DNA of 64,000 bases from Arcicella lustrica (GCF_034930985.1 NZ_JAYGIM010000001.1:558001-622000), one strand, 5' to 3'; positions 48,540 through 58,618 are shown, counted from the first letter of the stretch. The notes: generated by a model not told the origin, from the sequence alone. Numbers and translations are program-made.

Positions 48540-49505
48540 TTATAAAAGCTTGCTAATAATATTCTCAACAGATATTCCTTCTGCTTCTGCCTTGAAGTTT
48601 CTAACAATTCTGTGGCGAAGTACAGCCATTGCTACAGCCTTTACATCTTCAATATCTGGCGAATATTTTCCACTGAGTAAAGCATTACATTTAGCCGCTA
48701 AAATTAAGTTTTGAGAGGCTCTTGGTCCAGCTCCCCACTCTAAATATTTATTTGAAATAGCATCTGCTAATTCTGTGTTTGGTCTTGTTTTATGAACAAG
48801 CGTCACTGCATATTCTACTACATTATCAGCAATAGGTACTCTTCTTACCAATTGTTGATAGGCTAATATTTCTTCGCCTGAAACTTGTTGTACAACCTTA
48901 TATTTCTTGTCTGAGGTCGTATTTTTAACAATGTCTAATTCTGCTTGATAAGATGGATAATCAAGCGTTACCATGAACATAAAACGGTCTAATTGTGCTT
49001 CTGGTAATGGATATGTTCCTTCTTGTTCAATTGGATTTTGAGTTGCTAAGACAAAGAAAGGTTTATCTAAAGCATATTTTTTTCCAGCAACTGTTACCGA
49101 ATACTCTTGCATGGCTTCTAAAAGGGCAGATTGCGTTTTTGGGGGCGTTCTGTTTACTTCATCTGCTAAAACGATATTGGCAAAGATTGGACCTTTTACA
49201 AATCTGAAATTTCGTTCATTATCTAATGTTTCTGAACCGATAATGTCAGAAGGCATTAAATCTGGAGTGAATTGTATTCTGTTGAAATCTAAATCTAATG
49301 CACCAGCAATAGTTTGAATGAGAAGTGTTTTTGCTAAACCGGGTACACCAACCAATAAACAATGTCCTTGACAAAAGATAGCGGTAAGAAGCATTTTAAC
49401 CGTTTCATCTTGACCGATAACAACCTTTCCGATTTCTGAAGTAAGTTTCTGATAGGATTCTTTTAAAGCATCAACTGCTTCAACATCTGACTTAAATTGA
49501 ACCAT
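48540..49505 (-). CDS. MoxR-family AAA+ ATPase
   Basis: 321 residues. Walker A GVPGLAKT at 53-60, Walker B with IVLADEVNRTPPKTQSALLE near 111-128, the NPIEQEGTYPLPEAQLDRF sensor/second-region motif near 157-175, and a C-terminal AAA lid. MoxR ATPases act as chaperones, usually with VWA or DUF58 proteins; none is adjacent here, unlike the common Bat-type operon. Single gene with a terminator behind. Confidence 0.93.
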   Translation of the reverse strand: MVQFKSDVEAVDALKESYQKLTSEIGKVVIGQDETVKMLLTAIFCQGHCLLVGVPGLAKTLLIQTIAGALDLDFNRIQFTPDLMPSDIIGSETLDNERNFRFVKGPIFANIVLADEVNRTPPKTQSALLEAMQEYSVTVAGKKYALDKPFFVLATQNPIEQEGTYPLPEAQLDRFMFMVTLDYPSYQAELDIVKNTTSDKKYKVVQQVSGEEILAYQQLVRRVPIADNVVEYAVTLVHKTRPNTELADAISNKYLEWGAGPRASQNLILAAKCNALLSGKYSPDIEDVKAVAMAVLRHRIVRNFKAEAEGISVENIISKLL

Positions 49506-49668
49506 ATTTTCTATTTTGTTTGTCGATTTTGTGTCTTTTTACACACAAAATTTTACTTACTATTTTATGAGATGTACTTATAACGAAAAATGTCAGATTA
49601 ATCGTAGTTTAACCTGACACAATTTAATTTAAAACAAGATTTTTACCAAAGAATAATGAATCTTAAAA

Positions 49669-51018
49669 TCACTGATCATTCGTTTTCATGATATTACATT
49701 CTTTATATTCATCAACAATGTAAATAAATACATCGTTTTTGGCGGTAGCAAACCATTTTTCAATGGCAGTATTTCGTTTTCTGTTCAATGCGTAATTTGA
49801 CATTCTTTGGAAATCGTCTTCTAAATTCGCATAGTGTGGAGGATGTTTTGCTTTGTAATATAAAATTCTTACTGCCGAACGTCCATCTTCAGTTCTGTAT
49901 GGCATTGGTGGAGTAATTGTTCCTACCGTCATTGAATCAATCGTGAAATATAAACCAGATTCCATCGTGCCATCTAAAGCCATTTTTATCGAACGAGTTT
50001 GTGGGTCAGTAATCATTCCACCACCATCTTGTGTTGCTTTATCTTCTGAGAATTCTTTCGCAGCACGTTCAAATTTGATGCTATCTCTTTGAATTAATAC
50101 TCTGATACTATCTAAGAATTTTGTTGGTTCTACAACGTCTAATCTTTGATAGTCTGGTCTTAATAAAATATGTAAAGCATGATATTCTTGTCCACGTACT
50201 TCTAATAATTTAATTAAGTGAAACCCAAATTCAGATTCTACTACATCCGACATTTGATTAGGCTTTAATTTCAACGCTGCTGCTTCAAATGGAGCAACCA
50301 TTTGCCCACGTTTAGCAAAACCTAAATCGCCACCTCTTTTTCCTGAACCTAAATCTTCGGAATATAATTTAGCCATCTCTTCAAATGACTCCCCATTTTC
50401 AGCTCGTTTCTTATAATCGTATAACCTTTTGTATAATTCGTCTCTTTGTGACTTGGTTGTTTTTGCGAGCCTTACGATGTGTCCTATTTCTACTTCAGAA
50501 GGCATATAAGGAATAGAATCTTTAGGAATTGCTTCAAAGAAACGTCTTACTTCTTTAGGCGTAATTTTTACATCACTCGTAATTTTTTCTTGCATTTTAC
50601 GAGTTGTCAATTGTTCTTTAATAGCTGAACGAAGTTCATCTTTTAAGGAAGCAATACTTTTGCCATAAGCTTCAACAATATTTTTCTGAGAGCCAAACTG
50701 TTGTTCCATTTGTTCCATTCTGGAAGTAAGTTCAGACTCTACTCTTTTGTCTTCAACAGTAATTGAGTCAATCTCAGATTTTGCTAACATCATTTTGCCA
50801 ACTACTAAACTTTCAAAAATTTGACAAGTAGATGGTGCTCCAGCCTGACCACTTTGTTTGTATTGTTGTACTTGAGATTCTAACTCTGATTTTAAGATAT
50901 AATGGTTGTCAACTTTTGCAATGATTTTATCAATTACAACTGGCGTTTGTGCCTGTATTGCTTGACAAAAAAGCAGACAGATTGCAAAAAGGGAAATGAA
51001 GAATTTCGAAAATTTCAT
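49669..51018 (-). CDS. SurA-like periplasmic peptidylprolyl isomerase
   Basis: 449 residues. A signal peptide (MKFSKFFISLFAICLLFCQAIQAQ) is followed by a SurA-type N-terminal helical chaperone domain (DKIIAKVDNHYILKSELE, about 29-160). One complete parvulin domain (about 172-270: SEVEIGHIV, GGDLGFAKRGQMVAPFE, FGFHLIKLLE) and a second more diverged one (about 278-390: ALHILLRPDYQ, GGGMITDP) follow. It folds outer-membrane proteins in the periplasm. It lies 220 nt behind a larger parvulin gene on the same strand. Confidence 0.92.
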   Translation of the reverse strand: MKFSKFFISLFAICLLFCQAIQAQTPVVIDKIIAKVDNHYILKSELESQVQQYKQSGQAGAPSTCQIFESLVVGKMMLAKSEIDSITVEDKRVESELTSRMEQMEQQFGSQKNIVEAYGKSIASLKDELRSAIKEQLTTRKMQEKITSDVKITPKEVRRFFEAIPKDSIPYMPSEVEIGHIVRLAKTTKSQRDELYKRLYDYKKRAENGESFEEMAKLYSEDLGSGKRGGDLGFAKRGQMVAPFEAAALKLKPNQMSDVVESEFGFHLIKLLEVRGQEYHALHILLRPDYQRLDVVEPTKFLDSIRVLIQRDSIKFERAAKEFSEDKATQDGGGMITDPQTRSIKMALDGTMESGLYFTIDSMTVGTITPPMPYRTEDGRSAVRILYYKAKHPPHYANLEDDFQRMSNYALNRKRNTAIEKWFATAKNDVFIYIVDEYKECNIMKTNDQ

Positions 51019-51237
51019 CTAAAAAATGAATTAATATGAAACGTACAGGGCTTTATGGTTTTTGAAAATGTACGTAGATTGACAAAGATAACGTTTTTTA
51101 ATCTCTAATTTGATATGCTTGCACCGTTAAAAAGTGTTAAGAACATCGTCTAAATCATAAAGACAGAATAAACAGGCTGTTGAATATGAAAAAAGTCAAA
51201 AGAGAAATGTATTTACTTCTGCTTTTGACTTTCTTGT

Positions 51238-53502
51238 TTAATCTAATACTCTTTGAATTTCACTTTCATTTATCGTTAATGGATACTTAGCTTTCAATTG
51301 ATTGAGCCATTCATCAGATAGTTGTTTTTGGTAGTCTCTGGTTACTTGTCCACGAGCTTCTTTAAAAGTTTTTGTTCTTGGTTCTTCAACTTTCTGAATA
51401 TTGATTGAAACAAATCTACCTTTGACGTTAATATTTTTTTCTCCTAAAGTCCATTCAACAGCACTTAAGTACTCATTTTCATCTTTTTTGAAATAACCTT
51501 CTTCGGCACTTAAACTGTTTGGTTTTAAAGCATTAAAACGTTTTACAACATCTTCCATCGAATCAGATAAGAATCTAATGCCAATTCTGCTGTTTTTACT
51601 TCTATCCGTTTTCGAGACTGGCTTATATTTTCCATCATCTTTTTCGATGATTCTCATTGGCGATACGCCACTATTGATTAAGAGATTCACCGCTTTTTTC
51701 GCTCTTTCTGCCGAAATACTTTCTTGCTCTTCAGGGTCGGAATTCCCAGTTACTTCAACAACATAATCTCTGTTTTTTAATAGAATGATGTTTAAATCAT
51801 ACAACATTTTTTGAGCATCGGCAGAGAATGCAGATTTATCTTTTTCAAAATAAATATCAGGAAATCTACGATTCATCGGATAAGGCGCTTTGGCTAACAG
51901 CGTTTTGGCTTGTTCCAAAGTTTCTTTGCGGTCGCTGGTGATTACTTTCGCTAAAACTCTGTGCGTGTATTGATATTGATCGATATGCTGATTGTAGAAT
52001 TTTACTTGTGCTAAAGAATCTAGCGATTTTTCAAACACATTATCATTCAACATCTGTTTTTGAAGAATACCTTCTCTGTATTCTTGAATATCAGCACGGA
52101 ATTCTGGGAATTTTACTTCAAGGTTAGCTTCTTCAAATCTTAAGTTCTGGTTTTCTACAAATAAATCGTACCAATCTTGTGGAGTCTTTTCATCAAGCGC
52201 TTTTAATTTGGCTAATTGACGTTGATGTTTGGTGACGAAAGTATAAAAATCTTTAACGGTTGAAACCGATTGATTGATTGTGAAAAGAGTTTTACTTAAA
52301 TAGTCTTCAGAACCAATTCTGTCTTTGTAGAAATTGTCGATAGCTTCTTGTTTTACCGAAACAGTTTCTTGGAAGTTATTATCTTTTTGTAAACGCTTTA
52401 CTAAATTATTTTTGATGATGACATTGCGTGAAGCATCAGCATTGATTTTTTGGCGGATAAAAGGTGCCATTTCATCATATTTTGGCAAACTTTTCTTTTC
52501 AATAAGTCTGAAAATATGCCAACCCAATGAGGTTTGAATAGGCAAAGTGTAGTCGTTTTTTTCTTTTAATGCAAAAACCGTTTCTACAATTTTCTGGTCA
52601 ATCAATGTACCAGCATCCCAAAATCTATTCATTACGCCACCATTATCTTTGGTGCGTGGGTCTTCAGAAAATGCTCGGCAAACTCCTTCAAAAGGTTCAT
52701 TTCTTTTGAGGTATTCATAAGCTTCGTCAATTTTCTTTTTAGCAACAGTGGCTTCGTCTGATGAAGCATTTGGAGCAAGACTTACAAGAATGTGTGCTAA
52801 TTTTACCTTCCCTCTGAAAGAATGTCTATCTAATACTTTTATCAAATGAAAACCTTTGTTGGTTCTAAAAGGAATAGACATTTCGCCTTTTGGAGTATTG
52901 TAGGCGGCAGTTTCAAAGGTGTAATTGTTTTCTAATACAGATAGAAAACCTAAATCGCCGCCTTTTATTGCGGAGTAAGTATCTTTAGAATTTGTTTTAG
53001 CTAATTGTTCAAATGATTCGCCTTTTGTAATTCTGGCTCTGAGCGCCCTTAACTCATTGTAAGCCGCCATTGTATCGGCTGGGCTAGCATTTTTTACTAA
53101 AGGAATAAAAATCTGAGCTACTCTTACTTCCTCACGCATTCTTTCATACGATTCTTGGATGAGTTTTTCTAATACCTGTTTATCAACTAAATATGGATTG
53201 GCTAATTCTTTGCGATAACTATCTATTTCTTCACGAAAAGCACGAGTAGTATCTTTCCCCATGCGTTCTGCCGCATACACAACTAACTTATAATTGATAT
53301 AATTATTGATAAATTCTTTCTGATTATCTTTTCTGATGCTATCGCTTTGAAGAAGCTTTTGGTAGGTTTGGGCGAATTCCTTTGAGTTGATAGTTCTATT
53401 CCCGATTTTAAGTACATAATTTTCATTTTGAGCTTCGGCAGTGGCGACCGTTATCAATAGTAATGCAATTAGCCTGTATATTCTGGTTAGTGATTTATTC
53501 AT
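51238..53502 (-). CDS. Parvulin-type PPIase with embedded OmpA-like domain
   Basis: 754 residues. A signal peptide (about 1-24, ending TAEAQ) leads to two PPIC domains at about 125-345 (VAQIFIPL, GGDLGFLSV, FHLIKVLD; then LAHILVSL, NGGVMNRF, LGWHIFRLIE). A helical linker follows. At about 545-645 there is an OmpA/MotB-like domain: VVEVTGNSDPEEQESISAER, AKKAVNLLINSGVSPMRIIE and NSRIGIRFL. The Asp and Arg that bind diaminopimelate in OmpA-like domains appear to be kept. The C-terminus returns to a SurA-like helix. The fusion suggests a foldase tethered to peptidoglycan. Confidence 0.85.
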   Translation of the reverse strand: MNKSLTRIYRLIALLLITVATAEAQNENYVLKIGNRTINSKEFAQTYQKLLQSDSIRKDNQKEFINNYINYKLVVYAAERMGKDTTRAFREEIDSYRKELANPYLVDKQVLEKLIQESYERMREEVRVAQIFIPLVKNASPADTMAAYNELRALRARITKGESFEQLAKTNSKDTYSAIKGGDLGFLSVLENNYTFETAAYNTPKGEMSIPFRTNKGFHLIKVLDRHSFRGKVKLAHILVSLAPNASSDEATVAKKKIDEAYEYLKRNEPFEGVCRAFSEDPRTKDNGGVMNRFWDAGTLIDQKIVETVFALKEKNDYTLPIQTSLGWHIFRLIEKKSLPKYDEMAPFIRQKINADASRNVIIKNNLVKRLQKDNNFQETVSVKQEAIDNFYKDRIGSEDYLSKTLFTINQSVSTVKDFYTFVTKHQRQLAKLKALDEKTPQDWYDLFVENQNLRFEEANLEVKFPEFRADIQEYREGILQKQMLNDNVFEKSLDSLAQVKFYNQHIDQYQYTHRVLAKVITSDRKETLEQAKTLLAKAPYPMNRRFPDIYFEKDKSAFSADAQKMLYDLNIILLKNRDYVVEVTGNSDPEEQESISAERAKKAVNLLINSGVSPMRIIEKDDGKYKPVSKTDRSKNSRIGIRFLSDSMEDVVKRFNALKPNSLSAEEGYFKKDENEYLSAVEWTLGEKNINVKGRFVSINIQKVEEPRTKTFKEARGQVTRDYQKQLSDEWLNQLKAKYPLTINESEIQRVLD

Positions 53503-53752
53503 TATTTTTCAATCTTAATTGTTTGAAGCAATTATTTTCAAACCTTGATACCCCTAAATTTATTCGCTTCAACACACAAAACGTATAAGTACATAGTACC
53601 TTATGTAACTATTAAATGCTTATGTTTATTGTAAGAGAATTACAAAAATATAAATAAAAAACCAGCAAAGTATTATGTGTATTTTATTAAAAACCAGACA
53701 TAATGCAGTAACTTGTTGTTTATTAGTAGATTACTATTTTAATAAAAAAGAA

Positions 53753-54487
53753 TCAACGAATTTTTAACTCATAAGTGAGTTTGTATCGGAAAGTGTTTTT
53801 GAGATGTTCGCCTTCAAAGGTTAAATCTACAGGATAGTTTTTCTGAGTATTTGAGAGGGAATCTAATTTTAGTTCAAAAGTGCTTTGTCCGAGTAAATCG
53901 TCTTGGTCGAAACGATCGGCTACTTTCAAGCCTAAACCAGCAGCTTGTAAACTGGCGAAAACAATTGCCAAAGGGGTTTCGTATTCAGCAATATTGATAA
54001 TGGTAGCGGGTATTTTTGCTAAACCTCCTAATTCATTGATTTTCTTGATGGTACTCATTGCTTTTTCGTAATTATCAACTTCCATCAAAATTACAGAAGA
54101 TAATAATGTTCCCTTTTCAGGAATAACAATTTCTAATTTTTTGAATTGATCAGCTTTTACAATTTGTCCTTTTTTTAAGCTTTTTACCCCCCAAGAAGTA
54201 TTCACTACTTTCAATATTTTTTTGTTTTCATCTACTAGCGTTAAAGCATAAGTCAAAGAAACTTCATCTGCAAAACTTAAATCTTCTTCCAAATCAATGG
54301 CTTCAATTGATTTAATAGAGATTTCTACAATTTTATCTTTTTTAACCACAGGCGTTGTAACTGTACTTGTTGTACTGGCTACTTTAGCACTTTTACAAGC
54401 AGTAAAACAAAGACTGATAGCAAAGAAGAAAACGATTTTTTTGAAGGCAAAACGCTTTGCGATATGTTGAAGATGAATATAAAACAT
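53753..54487 (-). CDS. Exported lipoprotein of unknown function
   Basis: 244 residues. The N-terminus has a basic stretch then FKKIVFFFAISLCFTACK, with a lipobox Cys near residue 31; the true start may be slightly internal. The mature part is beta-rich with LSFADEVSLTYALTLVDENK and a C-terminal FEGEHLKNTFRYKLTYELKI, ending in Ile-Arg. It reads as an envelope lipoprotein. No family is recognised. Confidence 0.65.
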   Translation of the reverse strand: MFYIHLQHIAKRFAFKKIVFFFAISLCFTACKSAKVASTTSTVTTPVVKKDKIVEISIKSIEAIDLEEDLSFADEVSLTYALTLVDENKKILKVVNTSWGVKSLKKGQIVKADQFKKLEIVIPEKGTLLSSVILMEVDNYEKAMSTIKKINELGGLAKIPATIINIAEYETPLAIVFASLQAAGLGLKVADRFDQDDLLGQSTFELKLDSLSNTQKNYPVDLTFEGEHLKNTFRYKLTYELKIR

Positions 54488-54678
54488 TGTGATAGTGTTA
54501 GTGATTTTGTTTATTACTCAAAATAGGGCATTTCTGTGCTTCTTTGCAAATTTTCTTTTAAGTGATTGAAGATGTCAATCGTATTCATTAAATCTTGGTA
54601 TTTACCAACATTTATTATTTGCTCATGTACCAAATTTGTAACATCAATTTTTAACCTCATCAAATATTTTAATTTGTC

Positions 54679-55257
54679 ATGAAAAGTATTGAAAATCAGT
54701 TGTTAGTCAATCATTTAGAAGACAGAGTGGAGCTTCATTTAAAAGAGAGTATTAGTCTGTTTCAGAATCTTCATGAAAGTGTTTTGTTAAAGCCTTCCAT
54801 TAATGGAGGTTGGAGTATTGCTCAATGTTTAGAGCACCTCAATACTTATAGTCGTTATTATTTGCCAGTCATTAAAAAGGCATTAATCAATCAGCCTCAA
54901 CAGGAGGGAAGTCTGGTTTTTAAAAGCTCATATTTGGGTGCTTACTTTACTCAATTGATGGAACCTAAAGAAAATATGAAGAAAATGAAAGCCGCTAAAA
55001 ATCATAGTCCAGTAACAAATTTGGATGCTTATGCAGTAGTGGCAGAATTCATTGAACATCAAGAAGAATTGTTGAATTTATTAAAGCAAAGTGTTGCAAT
55101 AGATATGAATGCCATTCGTATTCCGATTTCAATTACAAAATGGATACGATTGAAATTAGGAGATGTTTTTCAATTTTTAATTGCCCATAATCAACGCCAC
55201 ATCGTACAAGCCAAACGGAATTTATACATCAGTTATAATGTACCTGTAGAAGATTAG
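54679..55257 (+). CDS. DinB-family protein
   Basis: 192 residues, four-helix-bundle DinB_2 type. Metal-binding histidines appear in SIAQCLEHLN (about 46-55) and FLIAHNQRHIVQAKR near the C-terminus, the standard H...HxxxH arrangement. Members include thiol-dependent transferases and hydrolases. Substrate unknown. The start ATG lies 3 nt behind a TTAATTTG box. Confidence 0.85.
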   Translation: MKSIENQLLVNHLEDRVELHLKESISLFQNLHESVLLKPSINGGWSIAQCLEHLNTYSRYYLPVIKKALINQPQQEGSLVFKSSYLGAYFTQLMEPKENMKKMKAAKNHSPVTNLDAYAVVAEFIEHQEELLNLLKQSVAIDMNAIRIPISITKWIRLKLGDVFQFLIAHNQRHIVQAKRNLYISYNVPVED

Positions 55258-55317
55258 CCTTTTTCTGTTTCCTCTAAATGCTATTGATAAACAGTGTAGC
55301 AATACATATCCTAAAGA

Positions 55318-55355
55318 AAATGCTTGATGTAATATATGTCAAGCATTTCTTTTTT
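55318..55355 (+). terminator. Rho-independent terminator after DinB gene
   Basis: AAATGCTTGA (55318-55327) pairs with TCAAGCATTT (55339-55348) and is followed by CTTTTTT. Confidence 0.8.
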
Positions 55356-55419
55356 GGATTTATGAATGAAAATTCCTCAAACTCATTATTTTTGTTTTAA
55401 CAATTATTTTAAAACACTT

Positions 55420-56706
55420 ATGAACGAGGCTTTTCTACACTTTCTCTGGCAATTTCAATATTTTGATAAATCTTGCCTTCAAACTACTGATAATGAATCT
55501 CTTCAAGTATTAAAAATTGGGAGATACAATACGGATGCTGGTGCTGATTTTCAAGATACTCGTATCCTGATTGGCGAGGTTGAGTGGGTGGGTGCTGTAG
55601 AAATTCATTTAAAATCTTCTGATTGGAATCTTCATTCACATCATTCTGATGCTGCTTATCAAAATGTGATTCTTCATGTAGTATGGGAGGACGACAAACC
55701 GATTTTCCGAAGTGATAACACTAAAATTCCTACGCTAATACTTTCAGACAAAACAGACAAAGCTTTCATTAAAAAGTATTCAGATTTAGTAGAAAGTAAG
55801 GCACAAATTGCTTGTCAAGCGCAATTTCAACAGGTTTCAGCCTTAAAGAAATTTGCGATGCTGGATAAAGTATTAATGCAAAGATTGGAAAGTAAGGCTT
55901 CTATTATCCACGAATATCTTAGCAAAAACAAACAAGATTGGGAAGAAACTGCATATCAAGTATTGGCAAAAAACTTTGGTTTTAAACTGAATGCTGAACC
56001 TTTTATGAGATTATCACAAAATTTACCGCTGAAAGTATTGAGTAAACATCGTGATAATCTTTTTCAAATAGAAGCTTTGTTGTTTGGCGTAGCTGGTTTT
56101 CTTTCACTCAATAATGTTGAAGATGAGTACCAAAGTAAACTAACCAAAGAGTTTCAATTTCTTTCCGCAAAATATCAATTGCAAGAAAAAGTATTGGGTT
56201 TGCATGAATGGAAGTTTTTACGTCTTAGACCCGCTAATTTTCCAACTGTTCGATTGGCACAGTTTGCTAAAATTATTCAAGAAAACATCAATCTATTTTC
56301 AGTGATGTTACACCTTGAAAATGTGGAGAATGTTTCTAAAATCATGCGAGTGAAGCAATCTGCTTATTGGCAAGAACATTATTTATTCGGTAAAAAAGCT
56401 AATGGGAAAGTAGCAATCATTGGTGAAAGTTCTGTGCAAAATGTAATTATCAATACAATTGTACCTTTACTAGTGGCTTATAGCCAGCAAAAAGATGAAG
56501 TTCATTATCTTGAAAAGGCGATTCGTTTTTTAGAAGAATTACCTGCTGAAGAGAATAATATTACGAAACATTGGCAAATGTTAGATTTATCAATGAAGTC
56601 CGCTTTTGATTCGCAAGCTGGCATTGAATGGTTCAATGTTTTCTGTCAGCATAAAAAATGTCTTTCTTGTGAAGTAGGCATTAGTCTGTTGCGAGAAAAA
56701 CTATAG
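55420..56706 (+). CDS. DUF2851 family protein
   Basis: 428 residues from the ATG at 55420 (MNEAFLHFLWQFQYFD); an extension upstream overlaps the terminator region and is rejected. The N-terminal part has the DUF2851 signature: GADFQDTRILIGEVEWVGAV, EIHLKSSDW and VILHVVWEDD, an arrangement (E, ExHLKSSDW, H) like a PD-(D/E)XK or cupin-like core. The family is nearly limited to Bacteroidota and uncharacterised. It converges with upp, overlapping its 3' end by 6 nt. Confidence 0.88.
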   Translation: MNEAFLHFLWQFQYFDKSCLQTTDNESLQVLKIGRYNTDAGADFQDTRILIGEVEWVGAVEIHLKSSDWNLHSHHSDAAYQNVILHVVWEDDKPIFRSDNTKIPTLILSDKTDKAFIKKYSDLVESKAQIACQAQFQQVSALKKFAMLDKVLMQRLESKASIIHEYLSKNKQDWEETAYQVLAKNFGFKLNAEPFMRLSQNLPLKVLSKHRDNLFQIEALLFGVAGFLSLNNVEDEYQSKLTKEFQFLSAKYQLQEKVLGLHEWKFLRLRPANFPTVRLAQFAKIIQENINLFSVMLHLENVENVSKIMRVKQSAYWQEHYLFGKKANGKVAIIGESSVQNVIINTIVPLLVAYSQQKDEVHYLEKAIRFLEELPAEENNITKHWQMLDLSMKSAFDSQAGIEWFNVFCQHKKCLSCEVGISLLREKL

Positions 56707-57345
56707 TTTCAAACCATAAGCTAAATCGCCTGCATCGCCTAAACCTGGCACGATGTAATATTTTTCATTCAAACATTCATCAAGTGCAGCGATGAAAAGC
56801 TCTGCTTCGGGTATTTGTTCTTGCAAAAAAGTAATACCTTCGGGTGCAGCTATTGCTGATGAAATAATTACTTTTGCTGGCTTACCATATTTCAATAAAG
56901 CTTGATAAGATTTCAACAAAGATTTTCCCGTAGCCAACATTGGGTCGATTAAAATAATAGTTTTATCCGTTAAATCTGGACTTGCCAAGTAATCCATTTC
57001 CACTTCAAAGCTTTCGTCTGCAAGATGTTTTCCTCTGTAAGCACCAATAAAAGCATTTTCTGCTTTATCGAAAACATTAATAAAGCCTTGATGAAAAGGT
57101 AAACTCGCTCGAAGAATTGTCACTAAAACAGGTTGGTTAAACAATAAATTAGTTTGAGCAACCGCTAATGGCGTTTGTACTTCGGTACTTTCGTAAGTTA
57201 ATGTTTTTGAAATTTCATAAGCTAATACTTCTCCTAATCGCTCCAGATTTTTCCGAAATCTCATCGAATCTTGTTGGATTTTTACATCACGAAGTTCAGC
57301 GATAAAGTGATTGGCTATCGAGTTATTTGAAGTTAAGATAAACAT
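56701..57345 (-). CDS. upp: Uracil phosphoribosyltransferase
   Basis: 214 residues from the ATG at 57345; a start 42 nt upstream would overlap the preceding gene and add a non-conserved tail. The PRPP-binding loop is IILIDPMLATGKSLL (most homologues have GGS rather than GKS), and the uracil-binding C-terminus PGLGDAGDLAYG is conserved. It salvages uracil with PRPP to form UMP. It lies 34 nt after the pentapeptide gene. Confidence 0.93.
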   Translation of the reverse strand: MFILTSNNSIANHFIAELRDVKIQQDSMRFRKNLERLGEVLAYEISKTLTYESTEVQTPLAVAQTNLLFNQPVLVTILRASLPFHQGFINVFDKAENAFIGAYRGKHLADESFEVEMDYLASPDLTDKTIILIDPMLATGKSLLKSYQALLKYGKPAKVIISSAIAAPEGITFLQEQIPEAELFIAALDECLNEKYYIVPGLGDAGDLAYGLKL

Positions 57346-57379
57346 AGTTTTTTGTTTAGAATAAAGTTTCAAGGATGTT

Positions 57380-57949
57380 TTACTCAATCACAATATCATA
57401 TTGATACAGTAAACCTCTGATGCCATCATAAGAAAATTTCGCCTTTTTAATGTTATTTTTCTCTGGATTGATGGCGTAATGTTCGGCTGTTCTAAAATCT
57501 GTTTGAGCCAGATTGGTTTGTTCAAAAACAGTATTTAATAAATCGCAATGATTAAAAATTGCTCCCGTTAAATCTGCTTCACTAAAATTTGCTTCTTGAA
57601 TCTGACAATGTTCAAATTTAGTTTTCTTCAATTTGTTCCTGAAAAAGTAAGTATAATTTAGCGAACAATTTTTAAAATATACTGAAAATAAGAATTCTTT
57701 GCTGATACTAAAATCTACACCAATGATTTTACAATCGATGAATTTCACCGTTTTTAAACTTGTATTGTTCAGGTTGACGCTACTGAGATTACAACTCTCG
57801 AAAGTACAATCAATAAAATCTTTATTGGATAGGTTGGTATTTGAAAAATCACAGTTTTTGAAAGTACAGCTATCGTACTCTTTTCCTGTAATTACTTGTT
57901 TTGAAAAATCGATTTTTTCAAAAACTTGTTCATAAAATTCTTCGTTCAT
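57380..57949 (-). CDS. Pentapeptide-repeat protein
   Basis: 189 residues. From about 20 to 150 the sequence has A(N/D)LXX-type repeats: SCTFKNCDFSNTNLSNKDF, IDCTFESCNLSSVNLNNTSL, VKFIDCKIIGVDF, and FSEADLTGAIFNHCDLLNTV. These form a right-handed quadrilateral beta-helix. Some members (Qnr/MfpA) protect DNA gyrase by DNA mimicry, but the surface here is not strongly acidic and no such role can be claimed. It sits between the DUF1003 gene and upp on the same strand. Confidence 0.9.
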   Translation of the reverse strand: MNEEFYEQVFEKIDFSKQVITGKEYDSCTFKNCDFSNTNLSNKDFIDCTFESCNLSSVNLNNTSLKTVKFIDCKIIGVDFSISKEFLFSVYFKNCSLNYTYFFRNKLKKTKFEHCQIQEANFSEADLTGAIFNHCDLLNTVFEQTNLAQTDFRTAEHYAINPEKNNIKKAKFSYDGIRGLLYQYDIVIE

Positions 57950-57970
57950 TCTTGTATATTTTATCGCAAA

Positions 57971-58531
57971 CTAAAGCTTTTTGTTATCCATCTTATCAAG
58001 TTTCTTCTTGATTTCATCAAGTAAAGCAAATTGTTTTGCCTGAGATTCAAACAAGGTTTTGATTTGTTCTTCCAACAACAAATCCATTTTTTGTTGTAAA
58101 CTTCTGATTTGCATTTCTGCTTTCAGGTTAATCAAGTAGTCATTTTCACTTCTCATTCTATCTTTTTCTTCCTGACGATTTTGGCTCATCATAATGATTG
58201 GCGCTTGCAAAGCGGCAATACATGAAAGTATCAAATTCATCAAAATGAATGGATAAGGGTCGAATCGATATTGAACAATCATGGCGGTATTGAAAATAAT
58301 CCAAAGCGTGAGGATTATACCAAACATGATGATGAATTTCCAACTTCCACCAAACTGAGCCACTTTATCAGAAATAGCTTGCCCTTTTGTGATGGTTTCG
58401 ATAGGAGGATTTAATAGATTCTGGACAATCAATCGTTCAGATTTTATCGTTTCTTCAACGATTTGATGGAGCTTCTGTAAATGCTGATTCTCATCCGCTA
58501 AAAGTTGCTCAAAATTGATGTCTTTTTTCAT
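57971..58531 (-). CDS. DUF1003 membrane protein
   Basis: 186 residues. TKGQAISDKVAQFGGSWKFI at about 49-68 and two membrane helices (IIMFGIILTLWIIFNT and FILMNLILSCIAALQAPIIMM) match DUF1003, followed by SQNRQEEKDRMRSENDYLINLKAE. The C-terminal 50 residues are coiled-coil-like. The family has no settled function; homologues are annotated as Cys-rich or Mg-related membrane proteins in other phyla. It is 21 nt upstream of the pentapeptide gene. Confidence 0.88.
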   Translation of the reverse strand: MKKDINFEQLLADENQHLQKLHQIVEETIKSERLIVQNLLNPPIETITKGQAISDKVAQFGGSWKFIIMFGIILTLWIIFNTAMIVQYRFDPYPFILMNLILSCIAALQAPIIMMSQNRQEEKDRMRSENDYLINLKAEMQIRSLQQKMDLLLEEQIKTLFESQAKQFALLDEIKKKLDKMDNKKL

Positions 58532-58549
58532 AATTTTTTTAATGCGTAG

Positions 58550-58618
58550 TGCGTAATGATGAATGAGTAATAAGTTAAAAGTTTATCGTTAAAAACACTA
58601 CGCATTCATCATTACGCA
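58550..58618. repeat. Inverted repeat at gene end
   Basis: TGCGTAATGATGAATG (58550-58565) and CATTCATCATTACGCA (58603-58618) are exact complements with a 37-nt spacer. They lie just downstream of the stop of the methyltransferase gene (58619) and before the DUF1003 start. A terminator or repeated intergenic element is likely. Confidence 0.7.

Noticed and set aside
57380..57949. Qnr-like quinolone resistance from the pentapeptide protein
   Set aside because: The repeat region is not clearly acidic or dimer-forming like Qnr/MfpA; the fold alone does not show gyrase protection.
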